Origin: Dyadobacter koreensis
Lineage (GTDB): Bacteria; Bacteroidota; Bacteroidia; Cytophagales; Spirosomataceae
Reading direction: 5' to 3'
Assembly: GCF_900108855.1 (NCBI RefSeq)
Contig: NZ_FNXY01000005.1
Coordinates: 329,061-393,060, forward strand
DNA: 64,000 nucleotides
In this document: positions 27,186-36,505 of the stretch, one piece after another
How the letters are laid out: the number at the start of each line of letters is the position of its first letter
Position numbering within the stretch: position 1 is the stretch's first letter
The notes under the pieces: model-generated
The model's database searches: none
What the model saw: only the letters and a program-made list of their open reading frames with translations
Told to the model about the DNA's origin: nothing
Program-made: the position numbers and the translations under genes

Positions 27186-28568
27186 TTATTTGATAATATC
27201 TTCGACCAAGCCGTTCAGGTCGAGCTCTCCGAAAGTTCCGGAGCTCATCAACAGTAAGTTAGATTGTTTCCACTCCTGTTTTTTTAGAAAATTCGATAAT
27301 TCACTGCTATCTGTGAAAACATTTAAATCCTCACGTTTGAAAGCTTCGCGAATATCGCTTTCAGAAATCGGCTCTAATCTTTTATGTTCAACGGTCAATG
27401 GATTGTAATAAACTACTGCCACATCTGCTGCATTTAATTTACGACGATACTGTTTCAGGAAAGTTTTGTTAAGGCTGCTGAAAGTATGCAGTTCTGCTAC
27501 GGCGACCAGCGTTCTTTCCGGAAATTGCGCTTTCACTGCCGAAGTTGTCGCTTCCACTTTAGAAGGAGCATGCGCAAAATCACGGTAAATATTGATTTCA
27601 CTGTTGCTTCCTAACAATTCCATGCGTTTCGAAGCTCCTTTAAACGTTTGAATTGCAGCATAAAAATCTTCATCGGTGACACCCAGGCGCTCACAAACAG
27701 CTCTGGCTCCGCTGATATTTTTCATATTGTGTTCCCCAAAAACTAAAATAGGAACATCACCTTGCTCAGCTGTTGTGAGCAAAGTTTTTCCGTTTTCAAT
27801 TTTATATGGATGTGCCTGATAAGGTATGCTAACAACATCGGCACGTTCTTTCTGACCAATTACATCCAGCATATCATCCGTCTGGTCAAATATGATGGCA
27901 CCCGCTTTTGGTATAGAATCTGCTAGTGATTCGAATTGTTTAACATAAGATTCCCAGGTTGGGAAAACATTAAAATGATCCCAGGCAATACCGCTGATGA
28001 GCGCGACGTGAGGCTGGTAATGCATGAATTTGGGAGTTTTGTCCAGAGGGGAGGTGAAATATTCATCACCTTCGATCACGATGACCGGAGCTTCATCAGA
28101 AAGTTTTACCATGTTTTCAAACCCTTCGATCTGCGCGCCAACCAGGTAGTTGAATATGCGTTTGTTGACGTTCAATACATGCAGGATCATGGAGGTGATC
28201 GTTGTTTTGCCATGGCTTCCGGCGATCACCACGCGCTGTTTGTCTTCGCTCTGTTCAAAAATATATTCAGGATATGAATAAACTTTGATACCCAGATCCT
28301 GAGCTTTTTTCAATTCCGGATTATCTTCCCGTGCATGCATCCCTAAAATGACAGCTTCCAGATCCGTCGTAACTTTTTCAGGAAACCATCCCATTTCAGC
28401 AGGAAGTAAATTATGTTTTTTTAAACGGCTTACCGACGGCTCGTAAATCTCATCGTCAGATCCCGTGATTGTGAAACCTTTTTGCTGCAATTCGATGGCG
28501 AGATTGTGCATCACACTGCCGCCTATGGATATAAAATGTATTTTTCGGGATTGGGTATTTTGACTCAT
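27186..28568 (-). CDS. mpl: Muropeptide ligase Mpl
   Basis: Joins recycled L-Ala-D-Glu-meso-DAP tripeptide to UDP-N-acetylmuramate during peptidoglycan recycling. The 460 residues have the three-domain Mur ligase layout: N-terminal Rossmann domain with SIGGSVMHNLAIELQQKG, ATP loop GSHGKTT at 117-123, EGDEYFTSPLDKTPKF near 160-175 and a C-terminal domain with DFAHAPSKVEAT. The close spacing of the N-terminal motif and the DEYFTSPLD context indicate Mpl rather than MurC. It heads a likely mpl-LOG-ompA run on the minus strand. Confidence 0.92.
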   Translation of the reverse strand: MSQNTQSRKIHFISIGGSVMHNLAIELQQKGFTITGSDDEIYEPSVSRLKKHNLLPAEMGWFPEKVTTDLEAVILGMHAREDNPELKKAQDLGIKVYSYPEYIFEQSEDKQRVVIAGSHGKTTITSMILHVLNVNKRIFNYLVGAQIEGFENMVKLSDEAPVIVIEGDEYFTSPLDKTPKFMHYQPHVALISGIAWDHFNVFPTWESYVKQFESLADSIPKAGAIIFDQTDDMLDVIGQKERADVVSIPYQAHPYKIENGKTLLTTAEQGDVPILVFGEHNMKNISGARAVCERLGVTDEDFYAAIQTFKGASKRMELLGSNSEINIYRDFAHAPSKVEATTSAVKAQFPERTLVAVAELHTFSSLNKTFLKQYRRKLNAADVAVVYYNPLTVEHKRLEPISESDIREAFKREDLNVFTDSSELSNFLKKQEWKQSNLLLMSSGTFGELDLNGLVEDIIK

Positions 28569-28699
28569 TATTATAATCGGAATGACTGATTCGAAGCGAA
28601 GTTAGTAAGAATTGATCTTTGGGCAAATGCCAAGCAAATCGCCTTTGACAAAAATAGTCAATCGGGCGTCATAAAGACAGTCAATTTATTGAAGCTATC

Positions 28700-30961
28700 T
28701 CAGCCTTTCTTTACAAATTTCAGTGTTTCGAAGGCACCATTTTTTGAAATGAACCTGATAAGATAAGTGCCTTGGCTTAATGATGTGATATCAATTTCGG
28801 GTTCAGGCTTGCTTCCGGAATCAAATATAATATTCCCGGAAGTACTTAAAATTTGGACATTTTTTATTCCTTTCCAGTTTTCAGTCGCAATTACCAATTT
28901 GTTACTGGCAGGATTAGGGTATATGGATAAGAAAGTTGAGTGTTCAAATTGCACACTTCGGATGGCACTAAATGCAAAAGTTTCATCCCGGTCAATCATC
29001 TTTAAACGATATAAGTTCTCACCTGACGCCGGGGAATTGTCAGTAAATGAATAATTGGAGATGGATTGGTAGGTATCTCCATTTGATTTGACACTTCCTA
29101 TTTTATTCCATTTTTTCCCATCCAGGCTAAGTTCTATTTCGAAACGATCGCTATTGGTTTCCGAAGTTGTCTGCCAGGTTAATTGAGTAGTTTTATTTTC
29201 TTTGGTCGCACTAAATTCAACCAAAGTTACGGGGAGGGGATTTTCACTGAGCAAGGTAGTCGTCGAAGTTTTCGGCATACATCCGCTTCGGCTTGTTTTT
29301 ACGGCATAAACATAATTTCCAGGCGTTGAGGGTACTGTAATTTCAACTGAGTTTCCGGTTACGTTACTGACTCCCTGACCATTCCAGGTGAATTTCGCAC
29401 CGTCACATTCTCCTCCCGAGCAGGCTACCGATAAAGTTGTTTTTGCTCCGGGCTTGGGTTTGTTATTTGAAGCCGCAGCATTAATTGTAAAAGTACAAGG
29501 CAACAGATTATATGAATCCCAAAGGTTATCCCAATAGCCTTCATCCGACATCTTAATCGATTTTGGAGTATTGTCAGTTGCGCCCCAATCCATTCCACCG
29601 TTTTTCCATTCCTCAAACAGATAATTTTCAGTAAAGACATTTGGATAAATATTAACCGGAATTGCGGGAGAGCGGGCAGGGGCTGTGTATGTATTGTTCA
29701 CAAATTCGGCCCGGCATTTGGCGAGTGCAGGTTTCAGTTGGTAAATTTCAAGATCGGTGAAATGCATTGCGATATGGACATAATTTGTACCATGTTTGTA
29801 TGCTCTCGGCAGCCATTCCATCGGAAGATTTCCTTCCAGGCCGTTACCGCCACGAGGTTCTCCCAAATCTTCCGGATCAAATTCTACGGCCGCTATTTTA
29901 TTTGAATTGGTTCCTTTCACAATATCCGGGACCGAAATTTTTCTCCACAGATCCCAGGGGTTTGTTCCATCGGAGCTATAAATACCATCTGCAAGCTGCA
30001 GTGCCAATGGAATGGTACTGTTATGAAGATGTCTTAAATTCCCTTGTTGAGAGCCGAAATCGGAGATGAAATATAAAACCTTGATCGAAGCACTATGGCG
30101 TTTTACGAGCCGGTAAAAACCTTCGAATTTCTTTAACAGCCCCCAGCCTGCAAACCGATGCAAATCTTTTCCCATATCAGAAGTCCAGTTCCCGTCCATC
30201 GGCTGCGGAGCATTTTTTATTTCATATTCCTGATTTCCCCATTTTGCCGTTGTTTTGTTTGGAAAACGTAACGGAAGAAATTTTTCCCGCCATGCTTTAA
30301 CGGCAGCCTGTTCATATAAACCGGGATCGGGATTGCCGTTATTGAAAGGCATTGCAAATTCTTCGGCCGGACTATTTCCCATTTGCACATACAGTAATTG
30401 CGGATAGTACGCTGAAATCTGCGTCAGCACGTCGTCTACAAAAGCGTAAAAGCGGGTCGTTGCATAATCTGAATACATCGACGGGCAGGCATATGCAATT
30501 TCATTCCTTACAAAAGCACCGAATCTGGTCTGGGCGATATCATCGGTGGAAAAATAGCTGTCGTTCCAATATCCCGGTCTCTGGTAAGGAAAATGCAGTG
30601 CGAATTTCATTCCCGGTTTTAGTGCCAGAATAGCTTTTACGGCTTCTACAATTTGTTTCCGCTGATAATTTCCCGGAGTCGGCTCGTATTGGTGCCATTC
30701 AATATGCAGCCGGACAGCGGTAACACTTGCATCCTGACCGTTGTAAGAAATGTTTACAAACTTTTTAATGTAGTCCCACTGTTCTGCATTGATTCCATTG
30801 GCTTCACTTTTATTAAAACCGTAGCCGGTTGTATTAATGATAAGCTCGGTTTGAGCGGGCAGATACGTTTGGGAAAGAAAGATTAGAAAAAGAACAAGAT
30901 AAAATTTCTTTAAAAATAAGGACGAAGAAAGTCGCTTTATGAAGGTTTTTTTTCTGTCCAT
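28700..30961 (-). CDS. Secreted glycoside-hydrolase-like protein with T9SS tail
   Basis: A large surface or extracellular protein, about 753 residues from the Met at 30961 (an ATG at 30979 adds six). It has a basic signal peptide with a hydrophobic core ending LPAQ. A TIM-barrel-like N-terminal domain (about 45-440) carries VRLHIEWHQYEPTPGNY, KFALHFPYQRPGYW and YVQMGNSPAEEFAMPF, the last with a candidate acid/base Glu; it resembles beta-galactosidase-type GH clans, but I cannot name a family. A PKD/Ig-like segment lies at about 500-580, followed by a beta sandwich. The type A sorting domain (SIYPNPASNKL, then GTYLIRF) ends the protein. Substrate unknown, probably a polysaccharide. Confidence 0.7.
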   Translation of the reverse strand: MDRKKTFIKRLSSSLFLKKFYLVLFLIFLSQTYLPAQTELIINTTGYGFNKSEANGINAEQWDYIKKFVNISYNGQDASVTAVRLHIEWHQYEPTPGNYQRKQIVEAVKAILALKPGMKFALHFPYQRPGYWNDSYFSTDDIAQTRFGAFVRNEIAYACPSMYSDYATTRFYAFVDDVLTQISAYYPQLLYVQMGNSPAEEFAMPFNNGNPDPGLYEQAAVKAWREKFLPLRFPNKTTAKWGNQEYEIKNAPQPMDGNWTSDMGKDLHRFAGWGLLKKFEGFYRLVKRHSASIKVLYFISDFGSQQGNLRHLHNSTIPLALQLADGIYSSDGTNPWDLWRKISVPDIVKGTNSNKIAAVEFDPEDLGEPRGGNGLEGNLPMEWLPRAYKHGTNYVHIAMHFTDLEIYQLKPALAKCRAEFVNNTYTAPARSPAIPVNIYPNVFTENYLFEEWKNGGMDWGATDNTPKSIKMSDEGYWDNLWDSYNLLPCTFTINAAASNNKPKPGAKTTLSVACSGGECDGAKFTWNGQGVSNVTGNSVEITVPSTPGNYVYAVKTSRSGCMPKTSTTTLLSENPLPVTLVEFSATKENKTTQLTWQTTSETNSDRFEIELSLDGKKWNKIGSVKSNGDTYQSISNYSFTDNSPASGENLYRLKMIDRDETFAFSAIRSVQFEHSTFLSIYPNPASNKLVIATENWKGIKNVQILSTSGNIIFDSGSKPEPEIDITSLSQGTYLIRFISKNGAFETLKFVKKG

Positions 30962-30979
30962 ATAGCAAGAGTTTAGCAT

Positions 30980-31324
30980 TGATCATTTCCGTTTCAATGT
31001 TAAACATACTATATAATCGTAGAATAAATACTATAAAATTGGTCGTTATGTCACCAATCTACCTGTATCATAAAAAAAATTTGCGTGAATTAAGTTCTGT
31101 TCCGGGTTTAAGAAGATGGTTTTAATATCTAACATTATATGTTTTCTCAGATAAATTACTTTTTATTGTTATCAATAGAGCTTTTTAGAGTAAATTATTA
31201 AACGGTAAAATTTTTACTATAAATTTTATTAAGAAATGTTTTTTCAAAAGATGACTCTAAAACAAAAGACGACTTCACTTTGTGTGAGCCGTCTTTTGTT
31301 TTCAAATATTATTTGTTAATCTTT
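30980..31324. other. Intergenic region
   Basis: 345 AT-rich bases between the glycosidase-like gene and ettA. Apart from the terminator at 31259-31302 I see no gene or conserved structure. Confidence 0.6.
31259..31302 (-). terminator. Intrinsic terminator of ettA
   Basis: AAAACAAAAGACG (31259-31271) pairs with CGTCTTTTGTTTT (31290-31302). It lies 22 bases past the ettA stop on the minus strand. Confidence 0.75.
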
Positions 31325-32992
31325 TCAGGCCAGTTTTTTGTACTTGATTCGGGTAGGCGTAGACTCGTTGCCAAGTCTCTTTTTACGGTTTTCTTCGTAC
31401 TCCGAGAAGTTTCCTTCAAACCAGTAAACCTGCGAATCACCTTCGAACGCAAGAATATGTGTCGCTACGCGGTCAAGGAACCACCGGTCGTGGGAAATAA
31501 TTACAGCACAACCAGCAAAATTTTCCAGACCTTCTTCCAATGCACGAAGCGTGTTGATGTCCAGATCATTGGTTGGCTCATCTAATAAAAGAAGATTTCC
31601 GCCTTCTTTCAATGTCATCGCCAAATGGACGCGGTTACGTTCTCCGCCTGAAAGCGTTCCTACTTTTTTCTCCTGATCACCGCCCCCAAAATTAAACCTG
31701 CTTACATAAGCACGTGCGTTAGACTGTTTTCCAGCCATCATGATCCAGTCATTTCCGTCGGCAATGCTTTGATATACCGTTTTATTGGCATCAAGATTAT
31801 CATGTTCCTGATCCACATAAGCGAGTTGAACGGTATCACCAACGTCAAAATGTCCTTTCAGAGGTTTTAATTCTCCTGTAATCAATTTGAAAAGCGTTGT
31901 TTTACCGGCACCGTTCGGTCCGATAATTCCAACGATACCGTTAGGCGGCAATGCAAAATTCAGGTTTTCATAAAGAAGACGATCGCCGAATCCCATCGAG
32001 ACGTCATGCGCTTCAATTACTTTATTACCCAGTCGAGGACCTGCCGGGATAAAGATTTCCAATTTATCTTCTTTTTCTTTTCCTTCCTGTCCTAATAATT
32101 TTTCATAAGCACCCAGACGTGCTTTTGATTTTGCCTGACGGCCTTTTGCACCCATCCGAACCCATTCAAGCTCACGCTGTAAAGTTTTCTGACGTTTTGA
32201 TTCCGTCTTTTCTTCTTTTTTCAGACGTTCTTGTTTTTGTTCCAGCCAGGAAGAATAATTTCCTTTAAACGGAATTCCTTCACCACGGTCTAATTCAAGA
32301 ATCCATCCTGCTACGTTGTCAAGGAAATATCTATCGTGGGTAACCGCGATCACAGTTCCTTTATATTGTCTTAAGTGTTCTTCCAGCCAAAGTACCGATT
32401 CCGCATCCAAATGGTTAGTCGGTTCATCCAGCAATAATACGTCTGGCTGGCGAAGCAATAATCTGCACAAGGCGACGCGGCGTTTTTCTCCACCTGATAA
32501 TGTGGAAACCAGCGTATCGGAAGGTGGGCAACGCAATGCATCCATGGCAATTTCAAGACGGTTGTCAAGATTCCAGGCATCAGTCGCGTCCAGTTTTTCC
32601 TGAACTTCGCCTTGTCTTTCCAATAATTTGTCAAAATCGGCGTCTTCTTCTCCGAACGCTTCGTTGATTTTGTCGTATTCTTTTAGAAGATCCACAATTT
32701 CTTGCACACCTTCTTCAACAACTTCGCGAACGGTTTTGGTCGGGTCAAGCTTTGGTTCCTGTTCCAGCATGCCGACAGAATAGCCAGGAGAAAACACAAC
32801 GTCCCCCTGAATGTCTTTATCTATACCTGCAATGACGCGTAAAAGTGTAGATTTACCAGAGCCATTTAACCCTAGTACACCAATTTTAGCTCCATAAAAA
32901 AAGGATAAATAAATATTTTTTATGATATGTCGGTTGGGGGGAATGATTTTGTTAACTCCCGACATTGAGAAAATAATGGTTTCGTTACTCAT
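31325..32992 (-). CDS. ettA: Energy-dependent translational throttle protein EttA (ABC-F)
   Basis: An ABC-F ATPase that binds the ribosomal E site and gates entry into elongation according to ATP/ADP level. The 555 residues are the exact EttA size. There are two ABC domains: Walker A GLNGSGKS at 41-48 with signature LSGGEKRR, and GPNGAGKT with LSGGERNR in the second. DEPTNHLD and DEPTNDLD Walker B motifs are present. A charged linker follows the first domain (QKQERLKKEEKTESKRQ). No membrane segment, as expected. It is a single gene with its own terminator. Confidence 0.95.
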   Translation of the reverse strand: MSNETIIFSMSGVNKIIPPNRHIIKNIYLSFFYGAKIGVLGLNGSGKSTLLRVIAGIDKDIQGDVVFSPGYSVGMLEQEPKLDPTKTVREVVEEGVQEIVDLLKEYDKINEAFGEEDADFDKLLERQGEVQEKLDATDAWNLDNRLEIAMDALRCPPSDTLVSTLSGGEKRRVALCRLLLRQPDVLLLDEPTNHLDAESVLWLEEHLRQYKGTVIAVTHDRYFLDNVAGWILELDRGEGIPFKGNYSSWLEQKQERLKKEEKTESKRQKTLQRELEWVRMGAKGRQAKSKARLGAYEKLLGQEGKEKEDKLEIFIPAGPRLGNKVIEAHDVSMGFGDRLLYENLNFALPPNGIVGIIGPNGAGKTTLFKLITGELKPLKGHFDVGDTVQLAYVDQEHDNLDANKTVYQSIADGNDWIMMAGKQSNARAYVSRFNFGGGDQEKKVGTLSGGERNRVHLAMTLKEGGNLLLLDEPTNDLDINTLRALEEGLENFAGCAVIISHDRWFLDRVATHILAFEGDSQVYWFEGNFSEYEENRKKRLGNESTPTRIKYKKLA

Positions 32993-33063
32993 TTTTTAGT
33001 TAATTTGTGCTTAGCAAATATCGTTATATATCCCTACACTTAGCAGATAAAAAACTTTAAAGA

Positions 33064-34344
33064 ATGGAAAATGCCACATTGAATGACGAATACGGCTATG
33101 TTAAAGACAGCAAAGTATTTTTAAAAGGGTATCTGGAGTACCCGGATCGGCAAATTGGAGAAGTAAAAAGGACGGAGCAGGAAGCAATTGATTATTTCAA
33201 AAACCGGTTTTCTATCGTACTTAACAAGGTAGAGCAGCTGGAAACTGAGATTGATGAAGCGCTTAACAAGGGCTCGTACTTGACAAAACTTATACAGTTG
33301 CAGCGAAAACTGATAAGTTTTGACGCACTTGGGGATTTTGTCCCCTTGTTGGAAAGGCTTCAGGAGAAGGAAGAGTATCTCAGAGGTTTGATTGAGGTAA
33401 ATCAATTAAAAAATCTTGAGATCAAACGCGCACTGATTGAAGATGTGAAAGAAGCGGCAGCCATTGAAGATTATGCTGTGGCCACAGATCAAATTCAGGA
33501 AATTAAAGCAAAATGGATTCGCACAGGTCCGGTAGAAAAAGAATTTCAGGATGAAGTAGAAACAACTTTTCAGGAAATTCTGGATAATTTCTTCCAGAGA
33601 CGCCGCGATTATTTTGACGAACAAAACAAAATTAATCAGGAACGTATCGATGAATATGAGCGCCTGATTAAAATTACAAAAACTTTAAGCTACTCGCGGG
33701 ATCTTGATGATGCTTACAACAAAGCGCGTGAAGTTCGTGTGGCGTGGAATAATGTCGGGGAAGTTCCTCCAAAGAGATTCTTTAAGGTCAACAAGGCGTA
33801 CCGCCATTTCCTTAAATTATTTTATGACAAGTATAACCTTGCCAAAGGAATTGAGCCAAAAGTACGTGTTGACCCAAGAATTGTTGAACAACAGGCTTTA
33901 CTGGCTCGCGCTGAAACTTTATTGAGGCAGAAAGACATTGTGGAAGCATCGCAGGAAGCAAAAGTGTTGTTAAGCAAATGGAAGGAGATCAAGATACCCT
34001 TCAAACTTGCTGATAAAGAATTAGCTGAGCGTTTCCGTTCTGTATGTGATAAGATTTTTGAGTTAAGTTATCTGGCTCGTGTTATCAGCCGAAAATATCC
34101 TGCTTTTGAAATGAAGAGCGAGGAAGAACAGCTGCGTACGAAACTCAGAGAACTAGAGTGGCTTGCCAAACGTGAGAAAAGTGATCTTGAATTTGCGATC
34201 ATCGAGTTTGACAGAACTGCTACCGGCGACCCTGAGCAGGATAAACAAGCACAGGGACGCATTAATATCCAGAAGCGTAAAGTGGCAATGAAAGAGAGAA
34301 TTTTATCTGAATTTGAAAGAAAGTTAAAATCAATTACTAACTAA
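33064..34344 (+). CDS. DUF349-repeat protein
   Basis: A cytoplasmic, highly charged, mostly helical protein of 426 residues. It consists of consecutive DUF349 units, each a coiled pair of helices with a W-x-x-x-G/P-x-V-P turn; clear copies are IKAKWIRTGPVEKEF (near 148-163) and VRVAWNNVGEVPPKRF (near 226-241). Function is unknown in Bacteroidota. Its 3' end overlaps the 3' end of the convergent lacI-type gene by 15 bases, leaving no room for a separate terminator. Confidence 0.85.
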   Translation: MENATLNDEYGYVKDSKVFLKGYLEYPDRQIGEVKRTEQEAIDYFKNRFSIVLNKVEQLETEIDEALNKGSYLTKLIQLQRKLISFDALGDFVPLLERLQEKEEYLRGLIEVNQLKNLEIKRALIEDVKEAAAIEDYAVATDQIQEIKAKWIRTGPVEKEFQDEVETTFQEILDNFFQRRRDYFDEQNKINQERIDEYERLIKITKTLSYSRDLDDAYNKAREVRVAWNNVGEVPPKRFFKVNKAYRHFLKLFYDKYNLAKGIEPKVRVDPRIVEQQALLARAETLLRQKDIVEASQEAKVLLSKWKEIKIPFKLADKELAERFRSVCDKIFELSYLARVISRKYPAFEMKSEEEQLRTKLRELEWLAKREKSDLEFAIIEFDRTATGDPEQDKQAQGRINIQKRKVAMKERILSEFERKLKSITN

Positions 34345-35364
34345 TTCTTTCATAGAAGATTGTCTTATAATAAGGTTCGAAGTAAGCACCCTGGTCTCGA
34401 AAGCGGCCGGGGTGCTTTTGCTTTCGATGAGGTCTAATAATAATGTTGCGGCAAGCTGGCCCATTTCAAACGACGGCTGTGCAACTGAACTTAGCGGTGG
34501 GTCCAAAAGTGAAGAAATGGAAAGATCTGAAAATCCTACCAGGGCAATATCATCAGGCATTCGGTAGCCAAGCTGGCGCAGTGCCCAGTGTACACCGATC
34601 GCGATCCGGTCGCTTGCAGCAAAAATTGCGTCCGGGCGGTTTTTTAAAGCCATTAATTGATAGGCACGTTCCGTTCCGCCAGCCTGATTATATTCGCTGC
34701 TGACAACCCATTCGTCATGAAATTCAATTCCATGTTTTGTCAATGCATCCTGATAACCTTTTAAACGGTTACGGCTGATGGATAAATTTGGTGGTCCCGC
34801 GATATGAGCAATACATTTGCATCCCCGGCTTATTAAATGTTCCGTGGCTTCAAAAGCTCCCTTGTAGTCGTCGACCCGAACCTTATGGCTTGGCGTCGAC
34901 TCACTGACGCGATCAAAAAATACAACCGGAATTCCTTGTTCCTGCAATTCTATAAAATGGTCATGATTTTCCGTCTGGCTTGAAATGGAGACGATCAGTC
35001 CGTCCACACGCCGCATGGCAATGTGCCTGGTGTCGGCCAGTTCTCTTTCATAAGATTCATGACTTTGATAAATCATGGTATGGTATCCGCGGCTGTATGC
35101 AATATCTTCAACACCTCCGATGGCTGTTGAAAAAAATGGATTCGCAATGTCGGGAACTATGATTCCCAACGTTTGTGTACGGTTACGGAGTAAACTTAAT
35201 GCAATAGGATTGGGCGAATAATTTAAAGACTCAGCCAGTTCGATCACTCTCTTTTTTGTCTCCTCACTTATTTCGGAACTGTCACGCAACGCGCGTGACA
35301 CTGTTGATTTCGAAACATCCAGTTGACGTGCAATTTCCTTAATTGTAATCGAAGCCTTTCTCAT
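34330..35364 (-). CDS. LacI-family transcriptional regulator
   Basis: A cytoplasmic sugar-responsive repressor, 344 residues. The N-terminal helix-turn-helix plus hinge TIKEIARQLDVSKSTVSRALRDSSEIS (about 6-33) and the hinge SLNYSPNPIALSL are canonical. The rest is a periplasmic-binding-protein-like effector domain with GIIVPDIANPFFSTAIGGVEDIA and DRIAIGVHWALRQLGYRMPDDIALVGFSD. It lies upstream of and divergent from the ECF sigma factor and hexuronate genes, so a uronate intermediate is a likely effector (inference). Tandem TCGGGAACGGTT repeats in the intergenic region are its best candidate operator. Confidence 0.93.
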   Translation of the reverse strand: MRKASITIKEIARQLDVSKSTVSRALRDSSEISEETKKRVIELAESLNYSPNPIALSLLRNRTQTLGIIVPDIANPFFSTAIGGVEDIAYSRGYHTMIYQSHESYERELADTRHIAMRRVDGLIVSISSQTENHDHFIELQEQGIPVVFFDRVSESTPSHKVRVDDYKGAFEATEHLISRGCKCIAHIAGPPNLSISRNRLKGYQDALTKHGIEFHDEWVVSSEYNQAGGTERAYQLMALKNRPDAIFAASDRIAIGVHWALRQLGYRMPDDIALVGFSDLSISSLLDPPLSSVAQPSFEMGQLAATLLLDLIESKSTPAAFETRVLTSNLIIRQSSMKELVSN

Positions 35365-35480
35365 ATGTAGGGTGTATATTAAAATAATGCAATCGTGATA
35401 TTATTTCTCCGAAATGAACTAACTGTTAAGAACTCAGTAAAGTAACCGTCACTAACCATGTTCCGGGAAAAAATACTAAA

Positions 35481-35504
35481 TCGGGAACGGTTTCGGGAAC
35501 GGTT
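35481..35504. promoter_or_regulatory. Tandem 12-base repeat, candidate LacI operator
   Basis: TCGGGAACGGTT occurs twice back to back (35481-35492, 35493-35504). The core AACGGTT resembles LacI-family half sites. It lies 117 bases upstream of the lacI-type start and 145 bases before the sigma factor start. Confidence 0.45.
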
Positions 35505-35648
35505 GCGTAAATATATTGATTTTTTTCAAGATTAATTTTTGTATATCAACGAACCAATCATTAAACTAGACGAATGATTGCAATAGTTGCACTGACTGGT
35601 GCGTGCAGTAATCAAGGAATTTTTCTATATTAACCTACCCAAAGTTTA

Positions 35649-36260
35649 ATGGAAACGAAATCATTTACTAATGCATTACCGACTACGTATTCTCAAAAAA
35701 GCGTTTTAGAGAATCTTTTTGGTAAGGTAGTCGCTAATGGAGATTATTATGCTTTTCGTGAATTGTTTACACATCATTACAGATCGCTTTGTAATTATGC
35801 CATGCGGGTGGTTGTAACCCGGGAAATTGCTGAGGAAGTGGTTTCGGATGTATTTGTGAAGCTTTGGAAAAACCGGGAACAAATTGAAGTGCATACTTCT
35901 TTCCAGGCTTATATATATAGAGCGGTTCGGAATCAGGCTCTTGATTATTTGAAATTACGTATCCATCGCCAGTACGAACGGGAGTCGCTCGACTCCGTGC
36001 AATGGAATCTGACACATGCAGATCATTACACACCGATTGAAGAAATGGCATTTAATGAATTCTACGAACGAGTGGAGGGCTGCATTCAGGATTTACCAAG
36101 GCAATGCCAGGTTATTTTCAGATTAAGCCGCGAAGAAGGTTTACGTTATCGAGACATTGCTGAGCGTTTGCAGATTTCTGTTAAAACAGTTGAAACACAA
36201 ATGAGCCGCGCTTTGAAAGTGTTACGTGAAAGAGTCCCTGAACATCGGTTGGTAGCATAG
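35649..36260 (+). CDS. ECF-type RNA polymerase sigma factor, lone
   Basis: Directs RNA polymerase to a set of promoters. The 203 residues carry sigma-70 region 2 (FRELFTHHYRSLCNYAMRV and EEVVSDVFVKLWKNRE, about 38-85) and region 4 (LPRQCQVIFRLSREEGLRYRDIAERLQISVKTVETQMSRALKVL, about 146-190, a typical HTH). It resembles the sigma factors that Bacteroidota pair with FecR anti-sigma factors and SusCD receptors, but here no anti-sigma or receptor gene follows; a hexuronate gene does. How it is controlled cannot be seen. Confidence 0.9.
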   Translation: METKSFTNALPTTYSQKSVLENLFGKVVANGDYYAFRELFTHHYRSLCNYAMRVVVTREIAEEVVSDVFVKLWKNREQIEVHTSFQAYIYRAVRNQALDYLKLRIHRQYERESLDSVQWNLTHADHYTPIEEMAFNEFYERVEGCIQDLPRQCQVIFRLSREEGLRYRDIAERLQISVKTVETQMSRALKVLRERVPEHRLVA

Positions 36261-36499
36261 CTTTCGGCTGTCAGCAGTCGGCTCTCGGCTTTCAGTTGAT
36301 TGACTTGGAAGGCTCTTTGTTACTATTCTGTTTTAGAAATTATAAATATTTTATAAAAAATAGGTTTGCTGAGATTAACTTGGAGTGCCAAAAGTAGATT
36401 TGCTTAGGTACAAGTAGCTCAATAAATTGTTATAACTAAATCTGCTGAAAAGTAGGAGGCTTACTGGCTGACTGCCGAAAGCCGACTGCCGACAGTCAC
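36261..36499. repeat. Inverted GCCGA-rich repeats flanking an intergenic region
   Basis: CTTTCGGCTGTCAGCAGTCGGCTCTCGGCTTTCAG-like sequence at 36261-36295 and its imperfect reverse complement at 36465-36499 enclose about 170 AT-rich bases. A third related copy lies at 37708-37735, after uxuA. The GCCGA(A/C)AG unit recurs within each copy. Confidence 0.45.
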
Positions 36500-36505
36500 T
36501 AACAT

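Noticed and set aside
35574..35633. A 19-codon reading frame, ATG to TAA, with a lipobox-like LTGAC just before the ECF sigma gene
   Set aside because: Too short to be a mature lipoprotein, no promoter box nearby, and short AT-rich frames of this size arise by chance. Noted only as a possible leader peptide.
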